Source: an uncultured Bacteroidota bacterium (GTDB lineage Bacteria > Bacteroidota > Bacteroidia > Bacteroidales > VadinHA17). Taken from it: 59,385 nt of DNA. The translations under genes were made by a program, and so were the position numbers. The stretch is from assembly GCA_937864815.1 (NCBI GenBank), contig CALMJY010000330.1, positions 1-59,385 of the forward strand. Direction: 5' to 3'. The notes beneath the pieces are model-generated. The model saw nothing but the letters and a program-made list of their open reading frames with translations, had not been told where the DNA came from and did not search any database. This document shows positions 20,921-29,960 of this stretch, one piece after another; the first letter of the stretch is position 1, and the number at the start of each line of letters is the position of its first letter.

Positions 20921-21265
20921 TCAGGATTTGAGCAGCTTGTCTATTTTGTCGATATAATCAAGGCTGTCATCAATGTGAAAAGCAATTTCGGGAACTATTC
21001 TGAGCTGTGACCTTATTTTATGTCCGAGGTCAAATCTTATTCTTGAATTATGTTCTTCAATTGATTTGAGTATATCATCCTGCCCGGCTGCCGGGAAAAT
21101 GCTTATAAATACTTTCGCAAATGAGAGATCGGGGCTCACCCTGACCTTTGTAATTGAGATCAGTTTACCGTGAGCTAATTCATTTCCTTTTTTAATGAAT
21201 ATATCGGCCAGCTCCTTTTGTATCAGTCGTGCTACTTTCTTCTGTCTTGTCGATTCCATGGCCAC
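20921..21265 (-). CDS. rbfA: ribosome-binding factor A
   Basis: 114 residues, the usual size. QKKVARLIQKELADIF and ITKVRVSPDLSFAKVFIS are typical, with a KH-like fold. It helps the maturation of the 16S rRNA 5' end in the small subunit. ATG 21259 (third codon) is an alternative start. It is the first gene of a seven-gene leftward operon with gaps of 30 bases or less or overlaps, and has its own TACCTTTG box upstream. Confidence 0.95.
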   Translation of the reverse strand: MAMESTRQKKVARLIQKELADIFIKKGNELAHGKLISITKVRVSPDLSFAKVFISIFPAAGQDDILKSIEEHNSRIRFDLGHKIRSQLRIVPEIAFHIDDSLDYIDKIDKLLKS

Positions 21266-21281
21266 TTGTTAATTAGTGCGG

Positions 21282-21289
21282 CAAAGGTA
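21282..21289 (-). promoter_or_regulatory. -7 box of the rbfA operon
   Basis: TACCTTTG on the minus strand, 17 to 23 bases upstream of the possible rbfA start codons. It matches the Bacteroidota TAnnTTTG box exactly. No clear -33 element was seen. Confidence 0.5.
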
Positions 21290-21310
21290 AGAAAAAAGAC
21301 GCCTTTTTAT

Positions 21311-21318
21311 TACATTTG
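21311..21318 (+). promoter_or_regulatory. -7 box of trpS
   Basis: TACATTTG on the plus strand, 21 bases before the trpS ATG, back to back with the rbfA box. No clear -33 element was seen. Confidence 0.5.
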
Positions 21319-21339
21319 CAGGAATTTTAAAAGTAAGCA

Positions 21340-22329
21340 ATGGATACTGTTGTAAGTGGTATAAGGTCTACAGGGAACCTGCATCTGGGAAATTATTTCG
21401 GAGCAATTAAGAATTTCCTCAAAATGCAGAATGAAAATACCTGCTTCTTCTTTATTGCTGATTATCATGCCCTGACTACCCACCCCAAACCAGAGGACCT
21501 TCATGGAAATATAAAACAGGTGCTTGCTGAATATCTTGCCTGTGGAATAGATCCCGAAGTGGCAACAATTTTCGTCCAGAGTGATGTACCGGAAGTATCA
21601 GAATTATATCTTCTTCTCAACATGAATGCCTATGTCGGAGAACTTGAAAGGACTACCTCATTCAAGGAAAAGATCAGAAAGCAACCTGATAATATCAATG
21701 CCGGGTTGCTTACCTATCCGGTTCTCATGGCAGCCGATATTATTATCCACAAAGCCAACAAAGTACCTGTCGGTAAGGATCAGGAGCAGCATCTTGAGAT
21801 GACCCGCAGGTTTGCCAGAAGATTTAATATGATGTATGGAGTGAACTATTTTCCTGAGCCTGATGCATATAATTTCGGTAAGCAACTCCTCAAAATACCT
21901 GGTCTTGACGGTACCGGTAAGATGGGAAAAAGTGAAGGAAACGGGATCTTTCTGGCTGATACTCCACAGGAGATCAAGAAAAAGGTGATGAGAGCAGTAA
22001 CAGACACCGGACCTACTGCGCCCAATCAGGAACCATCAGAGCCTGTCAGGAACCTGTTCACAATAATGAACGTAGTGTCGGATCCTTCTACTGTTAAATA
22101 TTTCACAGAAAAATTTGCATCCTGCGAGATAAGATACGGGGATATGAAAAAGCAGCTTGCAGAAGACATTATCAAGTTCGCCGAGCCTGTGAGGATAAGA
22201 ATTCATGATATTCTTGCCGATAAAAAATACCTTCATAAAGTGGTTTCCAGAGGTGCTGAAAAAGCCAGGGAAAGTGCTTCAAAAACTGTTCGTGAGGTAA
22301 GGGAGATAATCGGTTATAAACCTTTCTGA
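21340..22329 (+). CDS. trpS: tryptophanyl-tRNA synthetase
   Basis: Class Ic synthetase of 329 residues. The HIGH-type motif is NLHLGNYFGA (about 13-22), and the KMSKS-type loop reads KMGKS (DGTGKMGKSEGN, about 196). The middle part DIIIHKANKVPVGKDQEQH is the tryptophan-site region. Gly for Ser in the KMSKS loop is a known natural variant. A 7-bp hairpin follows the stop codon. Confidence 0.96.
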   Translation: MDTVVSGIRSTGNLHLGNYFGAIKNFLKMQNENTCFFFIADYHALTTHPKPEDLHGNIKQVLAEYLACGIDPEVATIFVQSDVPEVSELYLLLNMNAYVGELERTTSFKEKIRKQPDNINAGLLTYPVLMAADIIIHKANKVPVGKDQEQHLEMTRRFARRFNMMYGVNYFPEPDAYNFGKQLLKIPGLDGTGKMGKSEGNGIFLADTPQEIKKKVMRAVTDTGPTAPNQEPSEPVRNLFTIMNVVSDPSTVKYFTEKFASCEIRYGDMKKQLAEDIIKFAEPVRIRIHDILADKKYLHKVVSRGAEKARESASKTVREVREIIGYKPF

Positions 22330-22337
22330 AAAATGAA

Positions 22338-22358
22338 AGCCAGGCTTGGGACCTGGCT
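22338..22358 (+). terminator. possible hairpin after trpS
   Basis: AGCCAGG (22338-22344) and CCTGGCT (22352-22358) form a perfect 7-bp stem with a 7-base loop, starting 9 bases after the trpS stop. There is no T run after it, so it is a weak candidate for a rho-independent terminator. Confidence 0.35.
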
Positions 22359-22452
22359 GCCCTGAGGGGATCAGGGATATGATTGGGATTGCCTTGTAAC
22401 AATAATATTTCAAATAGTGTGCCAAAAATCAGCGGGAGCTCTTAAAATATTG

Positions 22453-22849
22453 TTAAATAATAACTCTCAGTGATATAATAAAGTTTCTACCGGGAGCAAC
22501 TATCCCTGAAAAATCCTTTGATAATCCTATATCGGCATTATATGTGTATTCCGGTTCCAGATCAGGGTTTGATACTACAACTACTCCGGGGGAAGGATCA
22601 AACATCTTCCCCACATTGTCAATATCAGGGGCCATGAACCCTGTTGACAGGTTGGTATTCAGCTGAAGCTTTTCACTCAGTTTCATTACCAGACCTGCTG
22701 GTACAGGCAAATTTTGTATTTATTTCGCTAATTATTGCAACATCTGCGACCGGATTCTGGTCTTCTTTATCTATAACCTTTATTATCTGGCCATGGGCAA
22801 AAATTAAAGGCTGAATAAGCAATATAGTTAGTAGAAACCCTGTTTTCAT
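22453..22849 (-). pseudogene. TonB-dependent receptor remnant with two internal deletions
   Basis: Reading leftwards from ATG 22849, the first 58 codons give a signal peptide (MKTGFLLTILLIQPLIFAHG) and the start of the usual carboxypeptidase-like domain (QIIKVIDKEDQNPVADV), and then hit a stop (22673-22675). Shifted by one base from about 22715, the frame continues with C-terminal barrel sequence: AGLVMKLSEKLQLNTNLSTGF, APDIDNVGKMFDP and NPDLEPEYTYNADIGLSKDF. It then jumps to a typical last strand, APGRNFIISLRVII, and a stop. About 130 residues remain of the 650-800 normal for the family. Both deletion points are inferred from missing homologous segments. A -7 box is still present upstream. 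The 22330-22912 gap holds nothing else clear. Confidence 0.8.
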
Positions 22850-22873
22850 TTATTATGCTCAGAGAATATTGAA

Positions 22874-22881
22874 CAAATCTA
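22874..22881 (-). promoter_or_regulatory. relict -7 box of the receptor pseudogene
   Basis: TAGATTTG on the minus strand, 24 bases upstream of the relict ATG. It fits TAnnTTTG; no -33 element is obvious. Confidence 0.4.
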
Positions 22882-22912
22882 ACAATTATGATGATCTTTG
22901 ATTGATTCTTTA

Positions 22913-25585
22913 ATGGGAAAACGATTTGCGATATTATTACTTTGCATCCTGTTAACAGCAATAGCTGTTATGGGTTATCTCTTTTTCCAGTCGAGAAGAA
23001 CCCTGTTAACCGACCCTTACAAGGCAATAGGAACAGATGCCTGCCTGGTTATTGAAACTGCAGATCTTAAAAGCTTTATGAACTCAATTACCAGTGGCCA
23101 GGGTTTATTCGGGGAGCTTAGTAATATTAAGGAGCTAAAAAGGTTTAATACTAAAATTAAGTTTTTGGCAGATCAGTTCAACAAACCTGAGTTTAAACAA
23201 ATAATTGATGAGGAAACCGTTTTAATATCTTTTCATCCCGATGAAAGTAACAGGCTGCATCCTTTAATGACGGCTTCAGTATCAGGCAGTATTAGAGAAA
23301 GGCATATCATTGAATTTCTGAAGGTCTCAGGTGTTAATGGATCTGTTAAGGGTAAGGATAATTTACCCGGGGTACTGAAAGCTCCGTTCCGGGTCAATGA
23401 ACAGACCGATACTGTATATATAAGGCTCCTGTCCGGGCTGATATTGTGCAGCACATCTCCCGATCTGATATCAGTCGCAGCAGGCACAATATCGTCAGGC
23501 TCGGATATCAGAAGCCTGAAAGGATTCTCAAGGGTATTTATGGCTTCAGGAAAAAAGGAAGATAAGGTTTTTGTAGTATTCAGGAACCTTGAACCAATAT
23601 TGGGATCGATCTATTCCAAAGAAGGAAGGTACATAGCTGAAAAAATCACAAAACTGGCTGATGTTGCTGCAGGAGATATTTACATAAGTGAAAGCGGGCT
23701 TATCCTGAACGGTTATACTGAAAGCCTGGAGCAGCATCAGATTCTGGGTAGATATAAGAGTGTTACACCAGAAGAATTCAAAACATATAAGCTTTTGCCT
23801 TCATCAACTATATTTTTTGAGACAACAATACGACCTTTGTCAGACATAAGAATTAAACCTGAGAACCGCGGTACTGGGAATATGCCGGCCTTTTACGAAA
23901 AATTCAGGTCATATCTGGGAAATGAAATTTCCAGAGTCCTTATCGATTTACGCGGACGTCCCATGAAAGATAACTCGCTTATTATATATGAATTATCTGA
24001 CAGGTCGCTTGCAGAACAGTTGTTTGGGAGTGAATCGGGCATAGCAACAGAAATACTCCGTTTCACACCAGACGATGTCACAAATATTCCTGTTTATGAA
24101 ACAGATCTGACAGGTCTGTGTGAGACTATAAATCCGGGATTTGCATCTGGTATACAAGAAACATATGCTGCATTTTTTGATAATTTCATGATTACCGGCA
24201 GTTCATATGCAACCATATCACGATTTCTATATGATAACTTATTGAACAAGACTCTTGCCAATGATCTGCTTTACAGGGAATTTGAGAGTACACTTCCAAG
24301 CCGTTCAGGTTACTACTTCTATTGTATACCTTCAAGGATAATTGATTTTCTGGCCCTGTTCATTAATGAAGATCTTGTAAATGCCCTCAGGTCTAACAGG
24401 AATTCCCTGAACAAGATTCAGGCAATAGGATATCAGCTGGCATCAAGCAATGATATGATATACAACAGTATTTCTGTTGGTTTCAGGGAAAAGGAAAGGG
24501 AAGAGTCAACAACTGAATGGGAAACATTGCTTGATACACTTGCTGCTATAAAACCATTCTTCTTTACAAATCATACCACCGGTGCAAAAGAGATCTTCAT
24601 CCAGGATCTTAATAACAATACCTATCTTATCAATACTGCCGGCAGAGTTCTCTGGAAGGTGCCGGTTCGGGAAAGAATTACAGGTACGGTTTATATGGTG
24701 GATTATTTCCGGAACGGTAAGTATCAGTTATTGTTCTCAGGGAAGAATTTTCTTCATATTCTTGATCGTAATGGAAATTATGTTGAAAGGTATCCTGTGA
24801 AACTCAGATCTCCGTCAACCAATTCACTTGCATTATTCGATTATGACAACAACCGCAACTACCGACTTTTCTTAGCCGGCGAAGATAAACAGATCTATTC
24901 CTATGATATAGAAGGAAATACTGTAAAAGGATGGAAGTCTTTCAAGACTGCAGGGATTGTTCAGACAGATATTTCATATTTCAGAATCTCCGGAAAGGAT
25001 TATCTTGTTGCTTCAGATGAATCATCAGTTTACTTCCTCGACAGAACAGGTAGCAGAAGGCTTAACCTTAAGGACCCGGTAACACGTGCAAAAGGATCAG
25101 CCATGAGACTGAATCCCGGTTCAGATCCTTCAATTGTCTGCTCTGCACCGGACGGAATGGTTCAGCATATATATTTTGACGGAAGCGTTAAGAAATTCGC
25201 CCTGAAAACCTTAACCATTGACCATTCATTCGAATTTTTTGACGTAGATGCAGATGGTTTTGGTGAATACATTTTTATTGATAATGGTATATTGTATCTT
25301 TATGACCATGACAGATCGGAGATTTTTAGCCGCAATTTTGAAACAGATGAGGCAGGAGGACCGATCAGTTTTATTTTCTCGTCATCGGACAGAAAAATAG
25401 GGGTTTATGACAGTAAAAAGAAACTTATATACCTTTTGGAAAAGAACGGAGAAACAACCAGAGGATTTCCTCTGAGAGGTGCATCAATGTTTTCAATAGG
25501 TAAGTTATCAGACAAGAGTAGCTGGCATCTCATTGTCGGAGGTACAGACAGGTTTCTTTATAATTACAGATTAGAAACAGATTAA
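22913..25585 (+). CDS. membrane-anchored protein with C-terminal beta-propeller
   Basis: 890 residues from ATG 22913; a TTG at 22898 adds five residues and is less likely. One N-terminal membrane helix (FAILLLCILLTAIAVMGYLFF) leaves the rest in the periplasm. Residues about 30-540 are an alpha/beta region with long-range repeats reminiscent of DUF3352-type proteins. From about 560 to the end come repeated strand blocks such as NTYLINTAGRVLWKVP, FLHILDRNGNYVERYP, QIYSYDIEGNTVKGW and SVYFLDRTGSRRLN, which look like PQQ or WD blades of a propeller. No enzyme motif was seen. It is followed at 12 bases by a lipoprotein gene and then an outer membrane barrel gene, so an envelope-spanning role is likely but unproven. 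Confidence 0.75.
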   Translation: MGKRFAILLLCILLTAIAVMGYLFFQSRRTLLTDPYKAIGTDACLVIETADLKSFMNSITSGQGLFGELSNIKELKRFNTKIKFLADQFNKPEFKQIIDEETVLISFHPDESNRLHPLMTASVSGSIRERHIIEFLKVSGVNGSVKGKDNLPGVLKAPFRVNEQTDTVYIRLLSGLILCSTSPDLISVAAGTISSGSDIRSLKGFSRVFMASGKKEDKVFVVFRNLEPILGSIYSKEGRYIAEKITKLADVAAGDIYISESGLILNGYTESLEQHQILGRYKSVTPEEFKTYKLLPSSTIFFETTIRPLSDIRIKPENRGTGNMPAFYEKFRSYLGNEISRVLIDLRGRPMKDNSLIIYELSDRSLAEQLFGSESGIATEILRFTPDDVTNIPVYETDLTGLCETINPGFASGIQETYAAFFDNFMITGSSYATISRFLYDNLLNKTLANDLLYREFESTLPSRSGYYFYCIPSRIIDFLALFINEDLVNALRSNRNSLNKIQAIGYQLASSNDMIYNSISVGFREKEREESTTEWETLLDTLAAIKPFFFTNHTTGAKEIFIQDLNNNTYLINTAGRVLWKVPVRERITGTVYMVDYFRNGKYQLLFSGKNFLHILDRNGNYVERYPVKLRSPSTNSLALFDYDNNRNYRLFLAGEDKQIYSYDIEGNTVKGWKSFKTAGIVQTDISYFRISGKDYLVASDESSVYFLDRTGSRRLNLKDPVTRAKGSAMRLNPGSDPSIVCSAPDGMVQHIYFDGSVKKFALKTLTIDHSFEFFDVDADGFGEYIFIDNGILYLYDHDRSEIFSRNFETDEAGGPISFIFSSSDRKIGVYDSKKKLIYLLEKNGETTRGFPLRGASMFSIGKLSDKSSWHLIVGGTDRFLYNYRLETD

Positions 25586-25597
25586 ATTTTTGAGAGT

Positions 25598-27703
25598 ATG
25601 ACATGCAGGTTGAAAATATATATTTTGTTATTACTGGCAGTATCATTCACCGGCTGCATCAAGGATACCTATGATATGAGCAAACTGTCGGATGAGATGC
25701 ATCTTTCACCAACTTTTGCTATTGCCGGGATTAAAGGTGAAGTATCATTCAGTGACCTTGTAAAATCGGGTGATACAGTGATTTTTGATCAGGACAATTT
25801 TGTAAGGGTGGTATTCAAGCAGGATTCGGTTATTAATATTCAGCTATCTGATTTGTATGATCTTGATAATATGGTTTCCTTCAGCAAGTCCTATGAACTG
25901 GGAGTCTTATCTATAGGATCCATTCAGGGATCATTGAATCTGACACTAAATCAGATTACTCAGAGTATGTCTACAGCACTGAGGAATCAGATCAGGGCCC
26001 TGGATGATGGCAAAACACACCTTTTTCCACCTTTCCCGCAGGTAAATCTTGGAGAACGCTCACTGAGTGCTTTTCAGAATTTTGATAATGCAGTATTCAA
26101 ATCAGGATACCTCGACGTTACAGTCACAAATAACCTGACAACTCCGTTATCTGGTGTTAACATAAACCTGCTTAACAGTGCAGATCGTTCAGCAATTGGT
26201 TCAGTTGCAATTCCGACAGTTCAGCCGGGTCAGACACAAACATCTTCGCTTGATTTAACAGACAAAAAACTAACAAACACTGTTATAGCTGCCATAGTTC
26301 TTACAGGAAGTTCAGGCACTTCAACCCCGGTAACTATAAGTCTGAATAATAGTTCCATTTCGGTTACTGCCAGGGGCAGGGATCTTAAGATAAAATCGGG
26401 GAAAATTCTTATACCCACACAGCAGATAGCTTCTCTCGATAATATAGATACAATTTCCTTTGATCCCGGATTTGGCATTGAGCTTGATGAAGTAAAAATT
26501 ACCACCGGGAGTCTTTCATATACTATCAATGCCGGAACATTACTTTCTGCATCCATTAATCTGAAATTACCCAAAGTTATCAGGAATAATTCTGCTGTAA
26601 CTCATACTATTAATACCGGTTCAGGAACACAGTATAAGGGGAAAATAGATTTCAAAGGCACTTTAATTGACCTTGGCAGTGATATTACTCAACCCTATAA
26701 CAGGATCCCACTCGAATATTCAATTTCTGTCGGATCAAACGGCTTACTTGTCAATTACAACAGTACTGATAAAATTGACATTGACATGACTCTCGAAAAA
26801 CCTGAATTTGACTATGTTAAGGGCTTTTTTGGACAGGAATCAGAGTCTATCGAACCGGATACTCTTGATCTTGATATTGACGATATCCTGAACAGGATTA
26901 CCGGGACATTTCTGATCTCAAGTCCGTCAATCAGGCTTAAATATTCAAATTCATTTGCAATACCTATTAAAATTGATTTCCAGGCTATGGGCAAAAGAGG
27001 TACAGAAACCGTAAATCTGGGCCTTGATCCGATAGCAATTGCTTCACCTCAATATCCGGTCAGGGATGTTTCATCTTCGATTGTAATTGATAAAAATAAT
27101 TCTGATTTGCCGGAGCTTATCTCACTTCCTCCGGGGAAACTCATTTTTTCAGGGAGTGCCAACATGAATCCCGGAGGGAACAATGGGCAAAGGGATAATT
27201 ATGTATTTGGGAACAGTCGTTTTCTGGGTTCTGCTGAGGTGGAGATTCCATTGGAATTCAGGATGAACAATCTGCAATTTTCAGATACCATTGATAATTT
27301 CCTCAAGGTTGATGATGAGAATAGTCCCATCAAACCTGAAAATTTCAAAACTCTTGAGCTTAACCTTACTGCCAATAACGGGTTCCCTCTTGGTGTTGCA
27401 GTAAAAATGAGTCTCTATGATAGCGGATCAAATAGAGTACTCAGAACTATAAATGCTTCCGCTTTACTTGGTGCAGCAAAAGTTGATACAAATACAGGAA
27501 AAGTGATTGAAAGTAAGGAAACAACAACAAACCTTAAACTGACAAAAGAGTTTTTTGACGATATCCGGAATGCTGATCAGATAATAATCTTGTTTGCATT
27601 GAATACTTCCAATGACGGATCGGTGGATGTTAAGATTTATTCAGATTACTCGATAAAGTTTAAATCTTCTCTTTTATTCAGGCCGGAGATAATTTTTAAT
27701 TGA
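25598..27703 (+). CDS. large all-beta lipoprotein of unknown function
   Basis: 701 residues. The signal peptide ends in the lipobox VSFTGC (Cys20), followed by IKDTYDMSK, so it is a lipoprotein, probably at the outer membrane. The rest is rich in Ser, Thr, Asn and alternating hydrophobic strands with repeated patterns such as GVNINLLN and ISLNNSSISV, which suggests stacked beta-sandwich domains. I do not recognise the family. It sits 12 bases after the propeller protein gene and 19 bases before the DUF5723 barrel gene, in one operon. Confidence 0.78.
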   Translation: MTCRLKIYILLLLAVSFTGCIKDTYDMSKLSDEMHLSPTFAIAGIKGEVSFSDLVKSGDTVIFDQDNFVRVVFKQDSVINIQLSDLYDLDNMVSFSKSYELGVLSIGSIQGSLNLTLNQITQSMSTALRNQIRALDDGKTHLFPPFPQVNLGERSLSAFQNFDNAVFKSGYLDVTVTNNLTTPLSGVNINLLNSADRSAIGSVAIPTVQPGQTQTSSLDLTDKKLTNTVIAAIVLTGSSGTSTPVTISLNNSSISVTARGRDLKIKSGKILIPTQQIASLDNIDTISFDPGFGIELDEVKITTGSLSYTINAGTLLSASINLKLPKVIRNNSAVTHTINTGSGTQYKGKIDFKGTLIDLGSDITQPYNRIPLEYSISVGSNGLLVNYNSTDKIDIDMTLEKPEFDYVKGFFGQESESIEPDTLDLDIDDILNRITGTFLISSPSIRLKYSNSFAIPIKIDFQAMGKRGTETVNLGLDPIAIASPQYPVRDVSSSIVIDKNNSDLPELISLPPGKLIFSGSANMNPGGNNGQRDNYVFGNSRFLGSAEVEIPLEFRMNNLQFSDTIDNFLKVDDENSPIKPENFKTLELNLTANNGFPLGVAVKMSLYDSGSNRVLRTINASALLGAAKVDTNTGKVIESKETTTNLKLTKEFFDDIRNADQIIILFALNTSNDGSVDVKIYSDYSIKFKSSLLFRPEIIFN

Positions 27704-27722
27704 CCTCTTACTGTGTAAATAT

Positions 27723-29198
27723 ATGACCAACAGACTAAAATATCTTCTCTCAGCTTGCTTTACAATTATTTTAACCGGAGCAGCTGCTCAGACAAGCCAG
27801 ATTCTGTATTATATGAACCTGCCCCAGAATCACCTGATGAATCCGGCCCTTCGTCCATCAAACTCGGCATATGTCGGATTACCTGTTATTTCAGGGATAT
27901 ATGCAGGATTGAATAATAATTTCATCAATTATTCAGATCTTTTTCACAAACGACCATCGTCAGATTCAGTCTATTCATTTTTGGATTCTGAAGAAGCAAC
28001 AGATGCGTTTCTGGAAAAACTTAACAAGAAAAATTCTATTTCACCACAGGTTACCCTTCCATTGCTGGGGATAGGATTTAAAGGAAATAATGGCTTTTAT
28101 TTCTTCCTTGATATAAATGAGCGTTTTGAAGCTAATTTTGTCCTCCCCGGTGATATCATAGAGCTGGCACTTAAAGGAAACGATTCATTTGTAGGGGATG
28201 AAATTGATCTTTCATCATTCAGGATGGATGTCAGGTATTACCGTGAGTTTGGATTCACCATTTCAAAGGAAATAACAAATAAGCTAAGAGTGGGTATCAG
28301 ACCCAAATTGCTGACAGGTATTTTTTCGACAAGATTTGAGAACAGGTCACTTGGGATTGATGTGAATGAGGATTACTCACATACAATAAATGCTGATTTC
28401 ACGGCAAATTTCAGTGGCCCTTTTAATGTTTATACAGATAATGATGGTAATCTCGATAGTCTGATTTTTGATGATGATTATTTTACAAGTTTCAATGCAT
28501 TTGCCAGTATAGAAAACAGGGGACTTGGACTTGATCTTGGAGCGACCTATAAGCTACTGAATGATAAAGTTATGGTTTCAGCTTCATTAACTGATCTGGG
28601 GTATGTCAGATGGAACCGTGATGTTACAAACCTTACAACCAAGGGGCAGTTCGTTTTTGATGGTCTGGATATGTCTGATATACCAGGGGGAGATGAGGAT
28701 TTCGCTGATGCAGGTGATGAATTACTTGATTCATTGAAAAATGCTTTTGAACTTACCCAGACATACAACCCTTATACAACATGGCTGCCTCCCGGTCTCA
28801 CACTCGGGGGAAGCTACAGCCTTAACAAGAACATTTCGTTCGGTGTATTGTCTTACAGCAGGTTTATTGGCAAGCAGGTAAGAGAATCACTGACATTATC
28901 AGCTAACTTAAATCTGAGCAACTCCCTGTCATTAAGCTTTGGATACAGCCTTCAGAATCACCGTGCCGATAATTTCGGAGCAGGACTTGCATTCAGAGCC
29001 GGTATTTTTCAGTTTTATTTTATTAGCGACAGGATCCCGGTATCATGGGATAAGCTTAAACTTGATGAATCATCGACAGTAGTTGTGCCTGCCAACTGGA
29101 ATACTTTTAACCTGAGGTTGGGAATGAATCTTACATTTGGCAATAAAGTAAGTAAAAAGGATGATAAGCCGATGATTCAGAATGAGCAAACTTTTTGA
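27723..29198 (+). CDS. DUF5723 outer membrane beta-barrel protein
   Basis: 491 residues. A cleavable signal peptide (LSACFTIILTGAAAQ) is followed by YYMNLPQNHLMNPALRPSN, the hallmark start of DUF5723 barrel proteins. That N-terminal MNPA wording also recalls PorP/SprF. Alternating amphipathic strands run to the C terminus (FNLRLGMNLTFGNK), then a short polar tail. The function is unknown. It is the third gene of the propeller-lipoprotein-barrel operon. Its stop is only 6 bases from the stop of convergent mlaF. Confidence 0.82.
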   Translation: MTNRLKYLLSACFTIILTGAAAQTSQILYYMNLPQNHLMNPALRPSNSAYVGLPVISGIYAGLNNNFINYSDLFHKRPSSDSVYSFLDSEEATDAFLEKLNKKNSISPQVTLPLLGIGFKGNNGFYFFLDINERFEANFVLPGDIIELALKGNDSFVGDEIDLSSFRMDVRYYREFGFTISKEITNKLRVGIRPKLLTGIFSTRFENRSLGIDVNEDYSHTINADFTANFSGPFNVYTDNDGNLDSLIFDDDYFTSFNAFASIENRGLGLDLGATYKLLNDKVMVSASLTDLGYVRWNRDVTNLTTKGQFVFDGLDMSDIPGGDEDFADAGDELLDSLKNAFELTQTYNPYTTWLPPGLTLGGSYSLNKNISFGVLSYSRFIGKQVRESLTLSANLNLSNSLSLSFGYSLQNHRADNFGAGLAFRAGIFQFYFISDRIPVSWDKLKLDESSTVVVPANWNTFNLRLGMNLTFGNKVSKKDDKPMIQNEQTF

Positions 29199-29204
29199 GG
29201 GTGA

Positions 29205-29960
29205 TCATCCTGCAACTGCACGGATCTTTTTTGCAAGAGAGTTTGCAAAAACGAAATCGTTAAGAGGCTTGCAGTCTGAATTCAGGATGTCATGTTTGCT
29301 GCCTTCCCAGCATTTTCTCCCTTCGCTGATGAAAACAATTTTTTCACCAATCTCCATAACAGAATTCATATCATGGGTATTGACAATTGTTGTCATGGAA
29401 TACTCTTCTGTAAGCTCCTGAATGAGATCATCTATCAGGATTGCGGTTACAGGATCAAGTCCTGAATTGGGCTCATCGCAGAAAAGATATTTAGGATTGA
29501 GGGCAATGGCCCGGGCTATAGCCACTCTTTTTTTCATTCCTCCTGACAGTTCGGCAGGATACAGATTATTTGCATTAATTATATTAACCCTGTTAAGACA
29601 GAAATTTACCCTGTCAGTCTTTTCCGCCGGGCTTTTATCGGTAAACATGTCAAGGGGAAATTGTACATTCTGTTCCACCGTCAGGGAGTCGAACAAGGCA
29701 CTGCCCTGAAACAACATGCCGATCTCACTTCTGATCTTTTTCTTTTCGGAAAATTCAAGCTTGTTGAAAATGGTATCTTCATACCATATCTCGCCGCTGT
29801 CAATATTATGCAGACCAACTATTGATTTCAGCAGAACTGTTTTACCTGATCCGCTCTGACCTATGATAAGATTTGTCTTTCCTGTTTCAAATTCTACAGT
29901 GATGTCTGTCAGGACATTCTTATCATGGAATGATTTATTCAGGTTTTTAACACTTATCAT
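29205..29960 (-). CDS. mlaF: MlaF-type ABC ATPase
   Basis: 251 residues. Walker A is GQSGSGKTVLLKS (about 34), the signature is LSGGMKKRVAIARA (about 137), and Walker B is YLFCDEPNSGLDP. The GLDPVTA and VNTHDMNSV stretches match the Mla/Ttg2A phospholipid transporter ATPase, which energises lipid movement between inner and outer membranes. Its ATG overlaps the mlaE stop by 4 bases, so the two are coupled. No MCE-domain (mlaD) gene lies next to the pair. Confidence 0.9.
   Translation of the reverse strand: MISVKNLNKSFHDKNVLTDITVEFETGKTNLIIGQSGSGKTVLLKSIVGLHNIDSGEIWYEDTIFNKLEFSEKKKIRSEIGMLFQGSALFDSLTVEQNVQFPLDMFTDKSPAEKTDRVNFCLNRVNIINANNLYPAELSGGMKKRVAIARAIALNPKYLFCDEPNSGLDPVTAILIDDLIQELTEEYSMTTIVNTHDMNSVMEIGEKIVFISEGRKCWEGSKHDILNSDCKPLNDFVFANSLAKKIRAVAG

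Noticed and set aside
22767..22961. 64-codon minus-strand open frame covering the start of the receptor remnant
   Set aside because: It reads out of frame with the clear signal peptide that starts at 22849 and has no family-like features.
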